Positions 1-6,612 of a stretch of 10,380 nt of DNA are shown here, piece after piece. A program made the translations under genes and the position numbers. Each line of letters opens with the position of its first letter. Position 1 is the first letter of the stretch. This DNA comes from Erysipelotrichaceae bacterium (GTDB taxonomy: Bacteria; Bacillota_I; Bacilli_A; Erysipelotrichales; Erysipelotrichaceae), in contig JAEDOA010000048.1 in NCBI GenBank assembly GCA_016302195.1, positions 1 through 10,380 on the forward strand, read 5' to 3'. The notes below the pieces were generated by a model. That model saw nothing but the letters and a program-made list of their open reading frames with translations. It was not told the origin of the DNA and did not search any database.

Positions 1-1141
1 TGAAAGCAGATAACATCATAATACCAACTGCAACTAAAGCACAACTTGTTGCTGCTGAAGGAATTGCGCTGATTAGTGGAGCAGCAAATGCGCTTAATCC
101 AAACATGACACAAACTACAACACTAGTTAAACCAGTTCTTCCGCCTGCACCAATTCCAGCTGCACTTTCAACAAAAGTAGTAGTATTACTTGTTCCTACT
201 ACAGCACCAATACTAGTTGCGATACTATCAGCAAATAATGCTTTATCCATCTTAGATTTAAATCCATTAGACATTTCCATTGCTCTTTCATCTTCAGCAG
301 AGAAGATTCCTGATTTTCTACCAGTACCGATAAATGTACCTAATGTATCAAAAGTATCAGATAATGAGAATGATAAGATTGTAATGAATACAAGAGGTAA
401 TTTTGCTGGATCATTAAACAATGAAACAATTCCTTCACTAGTAAAGATTACGCCAAAAGTAGAAGGCAATGCTTGACATGCTTCAACAAAGCTGATTGAA
501 TCACCCATTGATGTTACGCCAAAAGGAATACCAGCTAAAGTAGCTGCAACAATACCAATTAGAATTGCCCCTTTAACTTTTAATATAACAAGCAATAAAG
601 TTACAAACAAGCCAATTAGAAAGACTATAAGTTGAGGTTGATTAAAAGTAGCTAATGCTGGAACACCACTTGAGAAATTGATAAAGCCTACATTCAACAA
701 ACCTAAATATGCAACAAATACTCCTATACCACCACCGATTGCATTCTGTAAACTCTGAGGAATTGATTTAACGATATGCTTTCTAATCTTAGTTACAGTA
801 ATAACGATATTGATAACACCACAAATAAATACCATTGATAGCGCTTGTTGCCAACTAAAGCCTAAAGTAAAGCATACTGTGTATACAAAGAAAGCATTTA
901 GACCCATTCCTGGAGCTTGAGCATATGGAACATTAGCAACTAAACCCATTACTAAGGTACCGATGATACTTGAAATAATGGTTGCCAAGAATACAGCTCC
1001 CCATTCCATTCCAGATTGAGATAAGATAGCTGGATTAACCGCGATAATATAACTCATCGCAAAAAATGTTGTTAAACCAGCAACGATTTCGGTTGAAACA
1101 GTTGTTTTGTTCTCTTTCAACTTAAAGATTTTTTCGAACAT
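1..1141 (-). CDS. pbuG: Purine (guanine/hypoxanthine-type) permease, NCS2/AzgA family, 3' end outside window
   Basis: This is an integral membrane transporter for purine bases, reading leftward from ATG at 1141. 380 codons are in the window and no stop is reached, so perhaps 50 residues are missing compared with the usual 430-440. The N-terminus (TEIVAGLTTFFAMSYI, 17-32), the APGMGLNAFF motif (76-85), the SDTFDTLGTFIG motif (261-272) and the GTSNTTTFVESAAGIGAGGR stretch (316-335) are typical of the AzgA branch of NCS2 transporters (PbuG/PbuO), and most of the rest is hydrophobic segments. The start is supported by AGAAAGAGG at 1151-1159, nine bases upstream. A guanine-type riboswitch in its leader supports a guanine/hypoxanthine substrate rather than uracil or xanthine; PbuG of Bacillus subtilis is likewise riboswitch-controlled. 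PbuG and PbuO cannot be told apart here. Family call is confident; the symbol is provisional. Confidence 0.93.
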   Translation of the reverse strand, partial: MFEKIFKLKENKTTVSTEIVAGLTTFFAMSYIIAVNPAILSQSGMEWGAVFLATIISSIIGTLVMGLVANVPYAQAPGMGLNAFFVYTVCFTLGFSWQQALSMVFICGVINIVITVTKIRKHIVKSIPQSLQNAIGGGIGVFVAYLGLLNVGFINFSSGVPALATFNQPQLIVFLIGLFVTLLLVILKVKGAILIGIVAATLAGIPFGVTSMGDSISFVEACQALPSTFGVIFTSEGIVSLFNDPAKLPLVFITILSFSLSDTFDTLGTFIGTGRKSGIFSAEDERAMEMSNGFKSKMDKALFADSIATSIGAVVGTSNTTTFVESAAGIGAGGRTGLTSVVVCVMFGLSAFAAPLISAIPSAATSCALVAVGIMMLSAF

Positions 1142-1150
1142 TATAAATAT

Positions 1151-1209
1151 CCTCTTTCTAGTAATTCTATCGTTTTGTCGATAGAAATACAAAAAGAGTA
1201 CTTCTATCG
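1151..1209 (-). promoter_or_regulatory. Riboswitch expression platform: switching hairpins that mask or free the permease RBS
   Basis: Two exclusive RNA folds can be drawn on the minus strand. Fold A pairs CGAUAGAAGUAC (1198-1209) with GUAUUUCUAUCG (1179-1190): 12 bp with one G-U and a 7-base loop. It uses bases of the P1 3' strand, so it competes with ligand-stabilised P1. Fold B pairs UUCUAUCG (1179-1186) with CGAUAGAA (1165-1172), GUA (1188-1190) with UAC (1161-1163), and CUCUUUUU (1191-1198) with AGAAAGAG (1152-1159), which is the ribosome binding site. No U-run follows fold B, so this looks like a translational OFF switch: guanine holds P1, fold B forms and the RBS is buried. The pairing is visible; the direction of switching is inferred. 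Confidence 0.75.
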
Positions 1210-1271
1210 TAGTCCTTCAATTTACGGTCAAAGGGTAGAGACTTATGCCCCATATCGGCAAAATTATACGA
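1207..1271 (-). promoter_or_regulatory. Guanine-class purine riboswitch aptamer
   Basis: The leader RNA of the permease gene, read on the minus strand, has the full purine aptamer layout. P1 is UCGUA/UACGA (1267-1271 with 1207-1211). P2 is UUUUGCC/GGCAUAA (1257-1263 with 1243-1249, one U-U mismatch). L2 is GAUAUGG (1250-1256). P3 is CCUUUGA/UUGAAGG, and L3 is CCGUAAA (1221-1227). The GG of L2 and CC of L3 give the conserved kissing pairs. J2/3 is GUCUCUACC against the usual GUUUCUACC; the changed base matches U48, known to be flipped out and tolerant. The specificity base equivalent to position 74 is C (complement of G1212, in GGACUAC), which predicts guanine/hypoxanthine rather than adenine binding. 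Confidence 0.95.
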
Positions 1272-1291
1272 ATGAATTACCCGGCTAGTAT

Positions 1292-1320
1292 ATCATAATA
1301 ATCTTTCATTTTTTTATGAA
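1292..1320 (-). promoter_or_regulatory. Candidate promoter of the purine permease gene
   Basis: Read on the minus strand, TTCATA (1315-1320) and TATGAT (1292-1297) are 17 bases apart, matching the sigma-A consensus at 4/6 and 5/6. An alternative -10, TATACT, overlaps at 1287-1292 but lacks a good -35. Either puts the start of transcription near 1280-1285, about 10-14 bases before riboswitch P1, a typical distance. Confidence 0.55.
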
Positions 1321-1331
1321 AACGCTTTGAT

Positions 1332-1359
1332 TTAACAAAAATTTTTATTGATATATAAT
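1332..1359 (+). promoter_or_regulatory. Promoter of the glycosyltransferase-dehydrogenase operon
   Basis: TTAACA (1332-1337, 5/6 to TTGACA) and a perfect TATAAT (1354-1359) are 16 bases apart. Predicted transcription starts near 1366, giving a very short leader whose first bases are the ribosome binding site GGTGA (1366-1370). The -10 lies inside the upstream TTG (1348) reading of the next gene, which argues against that start. Confidence 0.6.
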
Positions 1360-1374
1360 ATAAATGGTGATTAT

Positions 1375-2685
1375 ATGAACAAGAAGGTCAATGTATGCCT
1401 ATTAAATGATTCCTTTCCTCCATTAATTGATGGGGTAGCAAACGCTGTTGTTAATTATGGAGAGATAATACAAGAAAAATATGGGAATGCCATCGTAGCT
1501 ACTCCAGACTATCCAAATGTTGATGATAGTCAATTTTCATTTTCTGTTAAGCGCTATACTAGTATCGATACTACAAAACTGGTTGGATATCGAGCAGGAA
1601 TTCCTTTCGATTTTAGTTTTATCAATCAATTTAGTAAAGATAACGTCGATATTATTCATTCACATTGCCCTGTTGCATCGACTTTTTTAGCACGCATCAT
1701 CCGGGATAAAATTGAAGTTCCACTTATTTTCACTTATCATACCAAATTTGACATTGATATTAAAAATGCGATAGATAGTAAGCTAATCCAGGAAGCAGCA
1801 ATAAGGCTTTTAGTTGAAAATATCGAAGCCTGTGATGAAGTATGGACCGTATCAAAAGGAGCAGCAGAAAATCTTAAATCATTAGGTTATAAAGGAGAAT
1901 GCCTTTTGATGGAAAATGGTGTAGACTTCAGCAAAGGTAAATCAAGCCAGCAAGAAATTGAAGAAGTCAAAAAACAGTATAACCTTCCTAATGATAAGAT
2001 TATTTATCTTTTCGTTGGAAGGCTGATGTGGTATAAAGGTATCAAAATAATAATTGATGCCCTAAAGATTAAAAAACAACATAATCAACCATTTGTCATG
2101 TTATTTGTTGGAAAAGGTATAGACCAAGACGAAATAATGGATTATGTAAGAGAATGCCAATTATCAGATGAATGTATTTTTACTGGTGCTATTTCTGATC
2201 GCGATAAGCTAAAAGCGATTTTTTCAGCAAGTGATTTGTTTTTATTCCCTTCAACTTTTGACACTAATGGTATTGTTGTAAGGGAAGCTGCCGCTGCTTC
2301 ACTAGCAACAGTATTAGTAAAAAACAGTTGTGCAGCAGAAGGAACTATCGATAGAGAAAATGTCATTCAAATTGAAGAAAATGCAGATAGTCTAGCCAAT
2401 ATTTTACTCAACTATAACAAAGATTATTTCCATAAAATTGGAGAAAATGCTGCTAACCAGCTATATATCAGTTGGCAACAATCTGTTGAAAATGCTGTTG
2501 AAAGATACAAATACGTATTAGAAAAGTTTAATTACCAAAAAAAACCTTTATTTAAAATGGATATGCAGGATGGCATGTTTGCTTTGTGGGCTCAATTATC
2601 TAATGGAATCGAAAAGGCAAAGCAGAATAGACTTAGAATAGAAGAAGAATTTAAAGAAATCAAAAGGATTTTTAGAGGTAAATAA
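1375..2685 (+). CDS. GT4-family glycosyltransferase (GT-B fold)
   Basis: A retaining glycosyltransferase of 436 residues that would transfer a sugar from a nucleotide sugar to a lipid or glycan acceptor at the cytoplasmic membrane face. ATG at 1375 is preferred over TTG at 1348, because it follows GGTGA (1366-1370) and the family N-terminus begins at once (VCLLNDSFPPLIDGVANAV, 7-25). Other GT4 features are HSHCP (95-99), YHTKFD (121-126), NGVD (181-184), VGRLMWYKG (214-222) and the donor-site motif FDTNGIVVREA (295-305). In that motif the first acid of E-x7-E is Asp296 and the second is Glu304. The last ~45 residues are charged and helical. The sequence resembles diacylglycerol alpha-glucosyltransferases, so glycolipid synthesis is a reasonable guess, but donor and acceptor cannot be read from sequence. 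Its stop touches the next ATG, so the two are co-translated. Confidence 0.9.
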   Translation: MNKKVNVCLLNDSFPPLIDGVANAVVNYGEIIQEKYGNAIVATPDYPNVDDSQFSFSVKRYTSIDTTKLVGYRAGIPFDFSFINQFSKDNVDIIHSHCPVASTFLARIIRDKIEVPLIFTYHTKFDIDIKNAIDSKLIQEAAIRLLVENIEACDEVWTVSKGAAENLKSLGYKGECLLMENGVDFSKGKSSQQEIEEVKKQYNLPNDKIIYLFVGRLMWYKGIKIIIDALKIKKQHNQPFVMLFVGKGIDQDEIMDYVRECQLSDECIFTGAISDRDKLKAIFSASDLFLFPSTFDTNGIVVREAAAASLATVLVKNSCAAEGTIDRENVIQIEENADSLANILLNYNKDYFHKIGENAANQLYISWQQSVENAVERYKYVLEKFNYQKKPLFKMDMQDGMFALWAQLSNGIEKAKQNRLRIEEEFKEIKRIFRGK

Positions 2686-3870
2686 ATGAATATTTTTAAA
2701 ATCATTTACTGCCGTCTATATCAAAGCATATTACGTTTTTTAAAACTATTTATCAAATATAAGCAGCCCACTGTCTTTTATCACATAGAAGATATCAAAA
2801 TGATATTGGCAAATAACAATCTAAAAAAGCCACTAATAATATGTGGTAAAAATCTCTTAAAAAGCGGGCAAATAAATAGTATTACAAATGTTACAGACTG
2901 TTATATTTTTTCCAACGTGAAACCTAATCCTGATAGTGATATAGTATATCAGGCGTTTTATGCATATAAAAGCAATCGATGTGACTGTGTAATATCAATT
3001 GGTGGAGGTTCATCAATAGATTGTGGAAAAGCAACTATTGCCTTATTAGCTAATAAGAATAAAGATTTATATCAGCTTAAAGGGCTATTAAAAGTTGTTA
3101 GAAAAACTGTCCCTTTTATCGCAATAAGCACAACTGCTGGTTCAGGAAGTGAGGCTACTATTGCCTCTGTTATTGTTGACAGTAAAACAAAGGAGAAATA
3201 TGTTATTAGCGACTATCGTCTTATCCCATCATATGTAATTTTAGACTACAAGCTGACTTTCTCACTTTCTTCTTATCAAACCGTATATTGCGGTATTGAT
3301 GCCTTAACTCACTCATTAGAAGCCTATCTAGGAAAAGCTATAAATAATCATTATAAACAAATCGCAAAACAAGCAATCAAAGATATATTAACTTATCTAC
3401 CAATTGCGTTTAATAACCCCAAAGATCATCAGGCAAGAGAAAAACTACTGCTGGCTAGCTTTAATTCAGGAGTAGTATTCACTAATTGTTATGTCGGTTA
3501 CGTTCATGCTATATCACATAGTCTTTCAGGAAAATATGATATTCCACATGGCAAAACTAATGCGATTATCTTACCAATTGTATTAAGATCTTATGGAAGC
3601 AGCATAAACAAAAAAATTAAAGAACTATTAGTATATCTCAATTTTGTTGACGATAGTTTTCCAATTGAAAAAGCGGCTGACTATTTTATTGAATATTTAA
3701 ATAAACTAAACAACAGCTATGGTATTGAAAACAAAATCTATCAGCTAAAAGAAGATGATATTGATTATCTAGCACAACAGGCAGATAAAGAAGCTAATCC
3801 TTTATATCCTGTTATCAAATTGCAGGACAAAAATCAATTAAAGAAAATCTATTATCAACTTCTAGCATAA
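2686..3870 (+). CDS. Iron-containing alcohol dehydrogenase family protein
   Basis: A group III (Fe-dependent) NAD(P)-linked alcohol dehydrogenase family member, 394 residues. The N-terminal domain has the nucleotide motif GGGSSIDCGK (106-115) and TTAGSGSE (149-156). The metal ligands are all present: Asp205 and His209 in GIDALTHSLEAY, His274, and His288 in DIPHG; His278 matches the catalytic histidine position of FucO-type enzymes. It should therefore be active. The first ~26 residues are unusual: hydrophobic residues alternate with Lys/Arg (K5, R10, R17, K20, K24, K26), which suggests an amphipathic helix lying on the membrane. ATG follows the previous stop directly, with AGAGG (2674-2678) seven bases upstream inside the glycosyltransferase gene. 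Substrate is unknown; pairing with a glycosyltransferase hints at a polyol or lipid-precursor role, but that is inference. Confidence 0.93.
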   Translation: MNIFKIIYCRLYQSILRFLKLFIKYKQPTVFYHIEDIKMILANNNLKKPLIICGKNLLKSGQINSITNVTDCYIFSNVKPNPDSDIVYQAFYAYKSNRCDCVISIGGGSSIDCGKATIALLANKNKDLYQLKGLLKVVRKTVPFIAISTTAGSGSEATIASVIVDSKTKEKYVISDYRLIPSYVILDYKLTFSLSSYQTVYCGIDALTHSLEAYLGKAINNHYKQIAKQAIKDILTYLPIAFNNPKDHQAREKLLLASFNSGVVFTNCYVGYVHAISHSLSGKYDIPHGKTNAIILPIVLRSYGSSINKKIKELLVYLNFVDDSFPIEKAADYFIEYLNKLNNSYGIENKIYQLKEDDIDYLAQQADKEANPLYPVIKLQDKNQLKKIYYQLLA

Positions 3871-3914
3871 AAAAAAGAATATTTCATCTATCAATGCTGA
3901 TATGATTATTTACT

Positions 3915-3978
3915 GGAGGTAAGAAAAATAGAAAGTAACCATGTCAATATCAATATAGAAAATATTCATTCGAATTAG
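3915..3978 (+). other. Orphan strong RBS with an ATA-led 16-codon mini-ORF, possible gene remnant
   Basis: A consensus GGAGGT (3915-3920) sits seven bases before ATA (3928-3930), which opens 16 codons ending at TAG (3976-3978). Spacing is ideal, but ATA is a poor start codon. An ATG at 3941 in another frame gives only five codons. It may be the decayed start of a lost small gene, a tiny leader peptide, or chance in a purine-rich spacer. Apart from this and the terminator, I see nothing in the 3871-4084 gap. Confidence 0.2.
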
Positions 3979-4037
3979 AAAGGTAACTAACTCACCTATA
4001 TTATAAGTAAATCTATCACCAATGACAATATACATTT

Positions 4038-4069
4038 GAAAAAACTATCAATATCATGATAGTTTTTTC
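4038..4069. terminator. Bidirectional rho-independent terminator between convergent operons
   Basis: GAAAAAACTATCA (4038-4050) and TGATAGTTTTTTC (4057-4069) form a perfect 13-bp inverted repeat with a six-base loop, giving a U-run on either strand. It lies between the end of the rightward dehydrogenase gene and the end of the leftward DUF362 gene, so it can end both. The stem core is AT-rich, but the A and T tracts make a terminator the best reading. Confidence 0.85.
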
Positions 4070-4084
4070 ATATTTGTTCATTTT

Positions 4085-4960
4085 TTATAATTCAATAAGC
4101 TGGTAATCACGCGAGCCGACTTTCATCTTTTCGGCTGCATCTAGTGTATGCAAACCATTTCTTGTCTCAATTCTTTCTACGAAATGATTTCTTCCTTTAT
4201 CTGAACTACTATAAATTAAGTCTACACAAGCCTGGTCAATTGCCAATGGATCATCGGATACCAAAACACCGATATCCTTCATGCAAGGATCTTCAGCTTT
4301 CGCACAACAATCACAATCTACTGACAGATTTGCCATAACATTAATAAATACCATCTTTCCATCAAAATGATTCACTATGGTGCTAGCAGCATCTGCCATC
4401 GCTTCTAAGAATTTATCCTGTGGTGTATTTAATCCCCAAAACTCATCTACATTTAAGCTTTGTCCTGCCGAATGAATATAAGCCTTTCCGGCAGCAGAAG
4501 CACAACCAATAGATAACTGTTTGATTGCTCCACCAAATCCTCCCATAGGGTGACCTTTAAAATGCGATAGAACAACCATAGAATCATAGTTCATTAAATT
4601 TCTGCCAACATAATTTTCATCTAACTGTAAACCGTTTTTAACTTTTAATACTTCATCAGGTCCATATTGATCCATTAGGTCTACTTTGAAAAATTCACTC
4701 CATCCATGATTTTTTAACAGCTTAATATGCTTTGCTGCAGTGTTTCTTTCCCCAGCATAAGCTGTGTTGCATTCTACAACTGTCCCATTAACATAATCAA
4801 TAACCGGTTTAAAGAATTCGGGATGCAAATAATTCTGGTTGCCTGCTTCCCCTGAATGAACCTTTACAGCAACATTTCCGCTTATTTTGTCTTCAAAAAT
4901 CTTATACATATCAAGTATCTTTGATGAACTAATTTCTTTACTAAAATACACTTTACTCAT
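4085..4960 (-). CDS. DUF362 family protein, possible Fe-S protein (COG2768-like)
   Basis: A 291-residue DUF362 protein; the biochemical role of the family is not established. Recognisable features are VKVHSGEAGNQNYLHPEF (32-49), LSHFKGHPMGGFGGAIKQLS (131-150) followed by the conserved Cys153, and a cluster of cysteines at 216, 218, 219 and 226 (CDCC then PC), with Cys245 further on. Many relatives carry a C-terminal 2x[4Fe-4S] ferredoxin domain; here the protein ends without it, and the local cysteine cluster is the only candidate metal site. There is no signal peptide or membrane segment, so it is cytoplasmic. It is last in the five-gene operon. Its ATG shares one base with the TAA of the preceding gene, and GGAGG at 4968-4972 lies inside that gene, so translation is coupled. 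Family call is confident; function is unknown. Confidence 0.88.
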   Translation of the reverse strand: MSKVYFSKEISSSKILDMYKIFEDKISGNVAVKVHSGEAGNQNYLHPEFFKPVIDYVNGTVVECNTAYAGERNTAAKHIKLLKNHGWSEFFKVDLMDQYGPDEVLKVKNGLQLDENYVGRNLMNYDSMVVLSHFKGHPMGGFGGAIKQLSIGCASAAGKAYIHSAGQSLNVDEFWGLNTPQDKFLEAMADAASTIVNHFDGKMVFINVMANLSVDCDCCAKAEDPCMKDIGVLVSDDPLAIDQACVDLIYSSSDKGRNHFVERIETRNGLHTLDAAEKMKVGSRDYQLIEL

Positions 4961-5589
4961 TATTTAACCTCCATTAATCCAAGTAATTGAATAAGATTAT
5001 CAATTCTATAATCAGCTAAAGATTGATCAATATTCATTCTATCATCTGTTAGTGCTATAACTTTCAATTTTGCTCTTTTTGCAGCCAATATACCTGTTCT
5101 GGAATCTTCTATAACAACTAAATCCGAATTATCCAAACCAAGTGTTTTCATCGCCTGAAGATAGCAGTCTGGAGCAGGTTTGCTTTTAAAATTGAAATCA
5201 TGATCAACTACCACATCAAATATATTGTGCCATCCTAGCTGATTAAATACTGTTTTAATCTTGTTTCTATCACTAGCTGTTACTAAACCCACTATATATT
5301 TTTCTTTTAATTTTCGCAATACATAAGAAGCATTTTCTTTCTCTAAAGTTCGATAATCAATATCTTTGTAGGCTATCATTTGGTAAGTATCAATAATAGA
5401 AGGAATATTATCTAGATACGATAACTCTTCCACAATGAAGTCAGAAAATTTTCTTCCACTAAGCTGTGCAATAAAGTCATCATTTATCTCAACATTAAGT
5501 TTTTTCAATAAATCAATTTTTATTTTTAAGGTGTAATACTCTGTATCTAATAGAACACCATCCAAGTCAAAAAGAATTGCTTTTATCAT
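4960..5589 (-). CDS. HAD-superfamily hydrolase, beta-phosphoglucomutase-like
   Basis: A 209-residue cytoplasmic HAD phosphatase or phosphomutase with a helical cap after motif I (subclass I, like beta-phosphoglucomutase and phosphoglycolate phosphatase). All four motifs are visible. Motif I is FDLDG, with nucleophile Asp8 and acid/base Asp10. Motif II is VTAS with Thr104. Motif III is Lys137 in FKSKPAPD. Motif IV is VIEDSRTG with Glu161-Asp162. The full set indicates an active Mg2+-dependent enzyme acting on a small phosphorylated metabolite, but the substrate cannot be predicted. The start lies one base past the stop of the S66 peptidase gene (TAATATG) and has only a weak ribosome binding site, so translation probably depends on read-on from upstream. 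Overlap with the DUF362 start places both in the same operon. Confidence 0.9.
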   Translation of the reverse strand: MIKAILFDLDGVLLDTEYYTLKIKIDLLKKLNVEINDDFIAQLSGRKFSDFIVEELSYLDNIPSIIDTYQMIAYKDIDYRTLEKENASYVLRKLKEKYIVGLVTASDRNKIKTVFNQLGWHNIFDVVVDHDFNFKSKPAPDCYLQAMKTLGLDNSDLVVIEDSRTGILAAKRAKLKVIALTDDRMNIDQSLADYRIDNLIQLLGLMEVK

Positions 5590-5590
5590 A

Positions 5591-6610
5591 TTATCTCAAC
5601 TCATAACTAATTTTTGCTTTATTTCCATTTAAGTCGAAATGAGCAATACTTCCCGCAATAATAGCCCAGCTTGGTGGCAAGTGTCCAAAATCACAACCGT
5701 ATACAACCGGAATATTATCATTTAAAAAGCTATCCTTTAATACATCAATCGTCTGATAATCAAAAATAGGATCGCTATTTACGGCTCTACCATAGATTAT
5801 TCCTTTGCAGTTTTTAAACCAGCCGCAGTTTTTCATTTGAAATATGGCTCGTCTTTGACCAAATACATTTAAATCACATGCTTCCATAAACCATATAAAA
5901 CCGTCGTCCTTGTATTTTTCCAAAAACTGCTCAACCTTATCAAAGCAAGTTCCACAAAACTGCTGTAAAATATCCAAACAGCCACCAATTATTCTCCCCT
6001 GGAAATGCTCATCTTGATTCCTTATAGATTTGTAAATTACATCCTCTGTTTTGTTATATCCGCAAAGAGAATTGCCTTCCAATTTTGATAAATCTTCAAT
6101 TTCATACTTGTCATAGCTTTCAAATGATAATCGTTTGCCAGTTATTAAGTCATAGCTTTGCTGCAATGAAATATCCCAGTTGTTCATTCCAAAACTTGAA
6201 AAATTGCTTCCATAGATGGCAGCAACATCCGCTATTACAGGTAGGGTAAAGGTAAGGTTGGTGTTGTCAGAATATCCCATAAACATTTTTGGCTTCGCAT
6301 ATTTTAGCGTTTCAAAATCAATATATGGCAGTATTTCCATCATCAATTCACCACCTGCCACTGAAAAAACAAAATCACTTCCAGTATCCAGATAGTGCTT
6401 CATAAATTCACTAGCTCTAATATCAGCTGGGGCGCTTTTCCCTTTGGTAATGCCGTATAAATAATCGCTCTCATTAAGTTTATATCCCAGATTTAGAAAC
6501 TTCTTTTTAGCATTTTCGTATCTATCCTGATATGGATAACCACTAACACCAAAAGAAGGAGCAACAATAGAAATCGTTGCCTGTTTATTTAAAAATGAAC
6601 CGTAACGCAT
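5591..6610 (-). CDS. S66-family serine peptidase, LD-carboxypeptidase / MccF-like
   Basis: A cytoplasmic serine peptidase of 339 residues with no signal peptide. The S66 Ser-Glu-His triad is visible: Ser114 in MGYSDNTNL, Glu243 in FMEACDL and His310 in CDFGHLPP. These positions are close to those recalled for MccF (Ser118, Glu243, His311), and the length also fits the MccF branch better than the ~300-residue LdcA murein enzymes. LdcA removes the terminal D-Ala from tetrapeptide in peptidoglycan recycling. MccF cuts the amide bond in microcin C and related aminoacyl-nucleotides, giving immunity. Substrate here is unproven, but direct linkage to two synthetase genes makes an MccF-like role worth considering. 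ATG at 6610 is two bases past the gltX stop, with AAAGGAG (6622-6628) upstream. The TAA at 5591 is one base from the next start. Confidence 0.9.
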   Translation of the reverse strand: MRYGSFLNKQATISIVAPSFGVSGYPYQDRYENAKKKFLNLGYKLNESDYLYGITKGKSAPADIRASEFMKHYLDTGSDFVFSVAGGELMMEILPYIDFETLKYAKPKMFMGYSDNTNLTFTLPVIADVAAIYGSNFSSFGMNNWDISLQQSYDLITGKRLSFESYDKYEIEDLSKLEGNSLCGYNKTEDVIYKSIRNQDEHFQGRIIGGCLDILQQFCGTCFDKVEQFLEKYKDDGFIWFMEACDLNVFGQRRAIFQMKNCGWFKNCKGIIYGRAVNSDPIFDYQTIDVLKDSFLNDNIPVVYGCDFGHLPPSWAIIAGSIAHFDLNGNKAKISYELR

Positions 6611-6612
6611 AT

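Noticed and set aside
105..476. Open frame of 123 codons on the plus strand
   Set aside because: It lies antisense inside the purine permease, whose minus-strand frame runs uninterrupted with family motifs; the plus-strand product is low-complexity and has no recognisable domain.
1191..1197. U-run in the leader RNA as a transcription terminator tail
   Set aside because: No hairpin ends just before it; the run forms the loop of one fold and the RBS-pairing strand of the other.
1165..1209. Repeated TTCTATCG/CGATAGAA octamers as a possible protein operator or small repeat array
   Set aside because: The three copies are fully explained as alternative strands of the riboswitch expression platform.
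1348..1374. TTG start adding nine residues to the glycosyltransferase
   Set aside because: The region holds the TATAAT box and has no RBS before TTG; ATG at 1375 follows GGTGA and begins exactly where the family N-terminus begins.
2142..2366. Minus-strand open frame inside the glycosyltransferase
   Set aside because: It is a shadow of the coding frame, with no RBS and no motif.
4144..4338. Plus-strand open frame antisense to the DUF362 gene
   Set aside because: It is antisense to a well-supported gene and its product shows no family resemblance.
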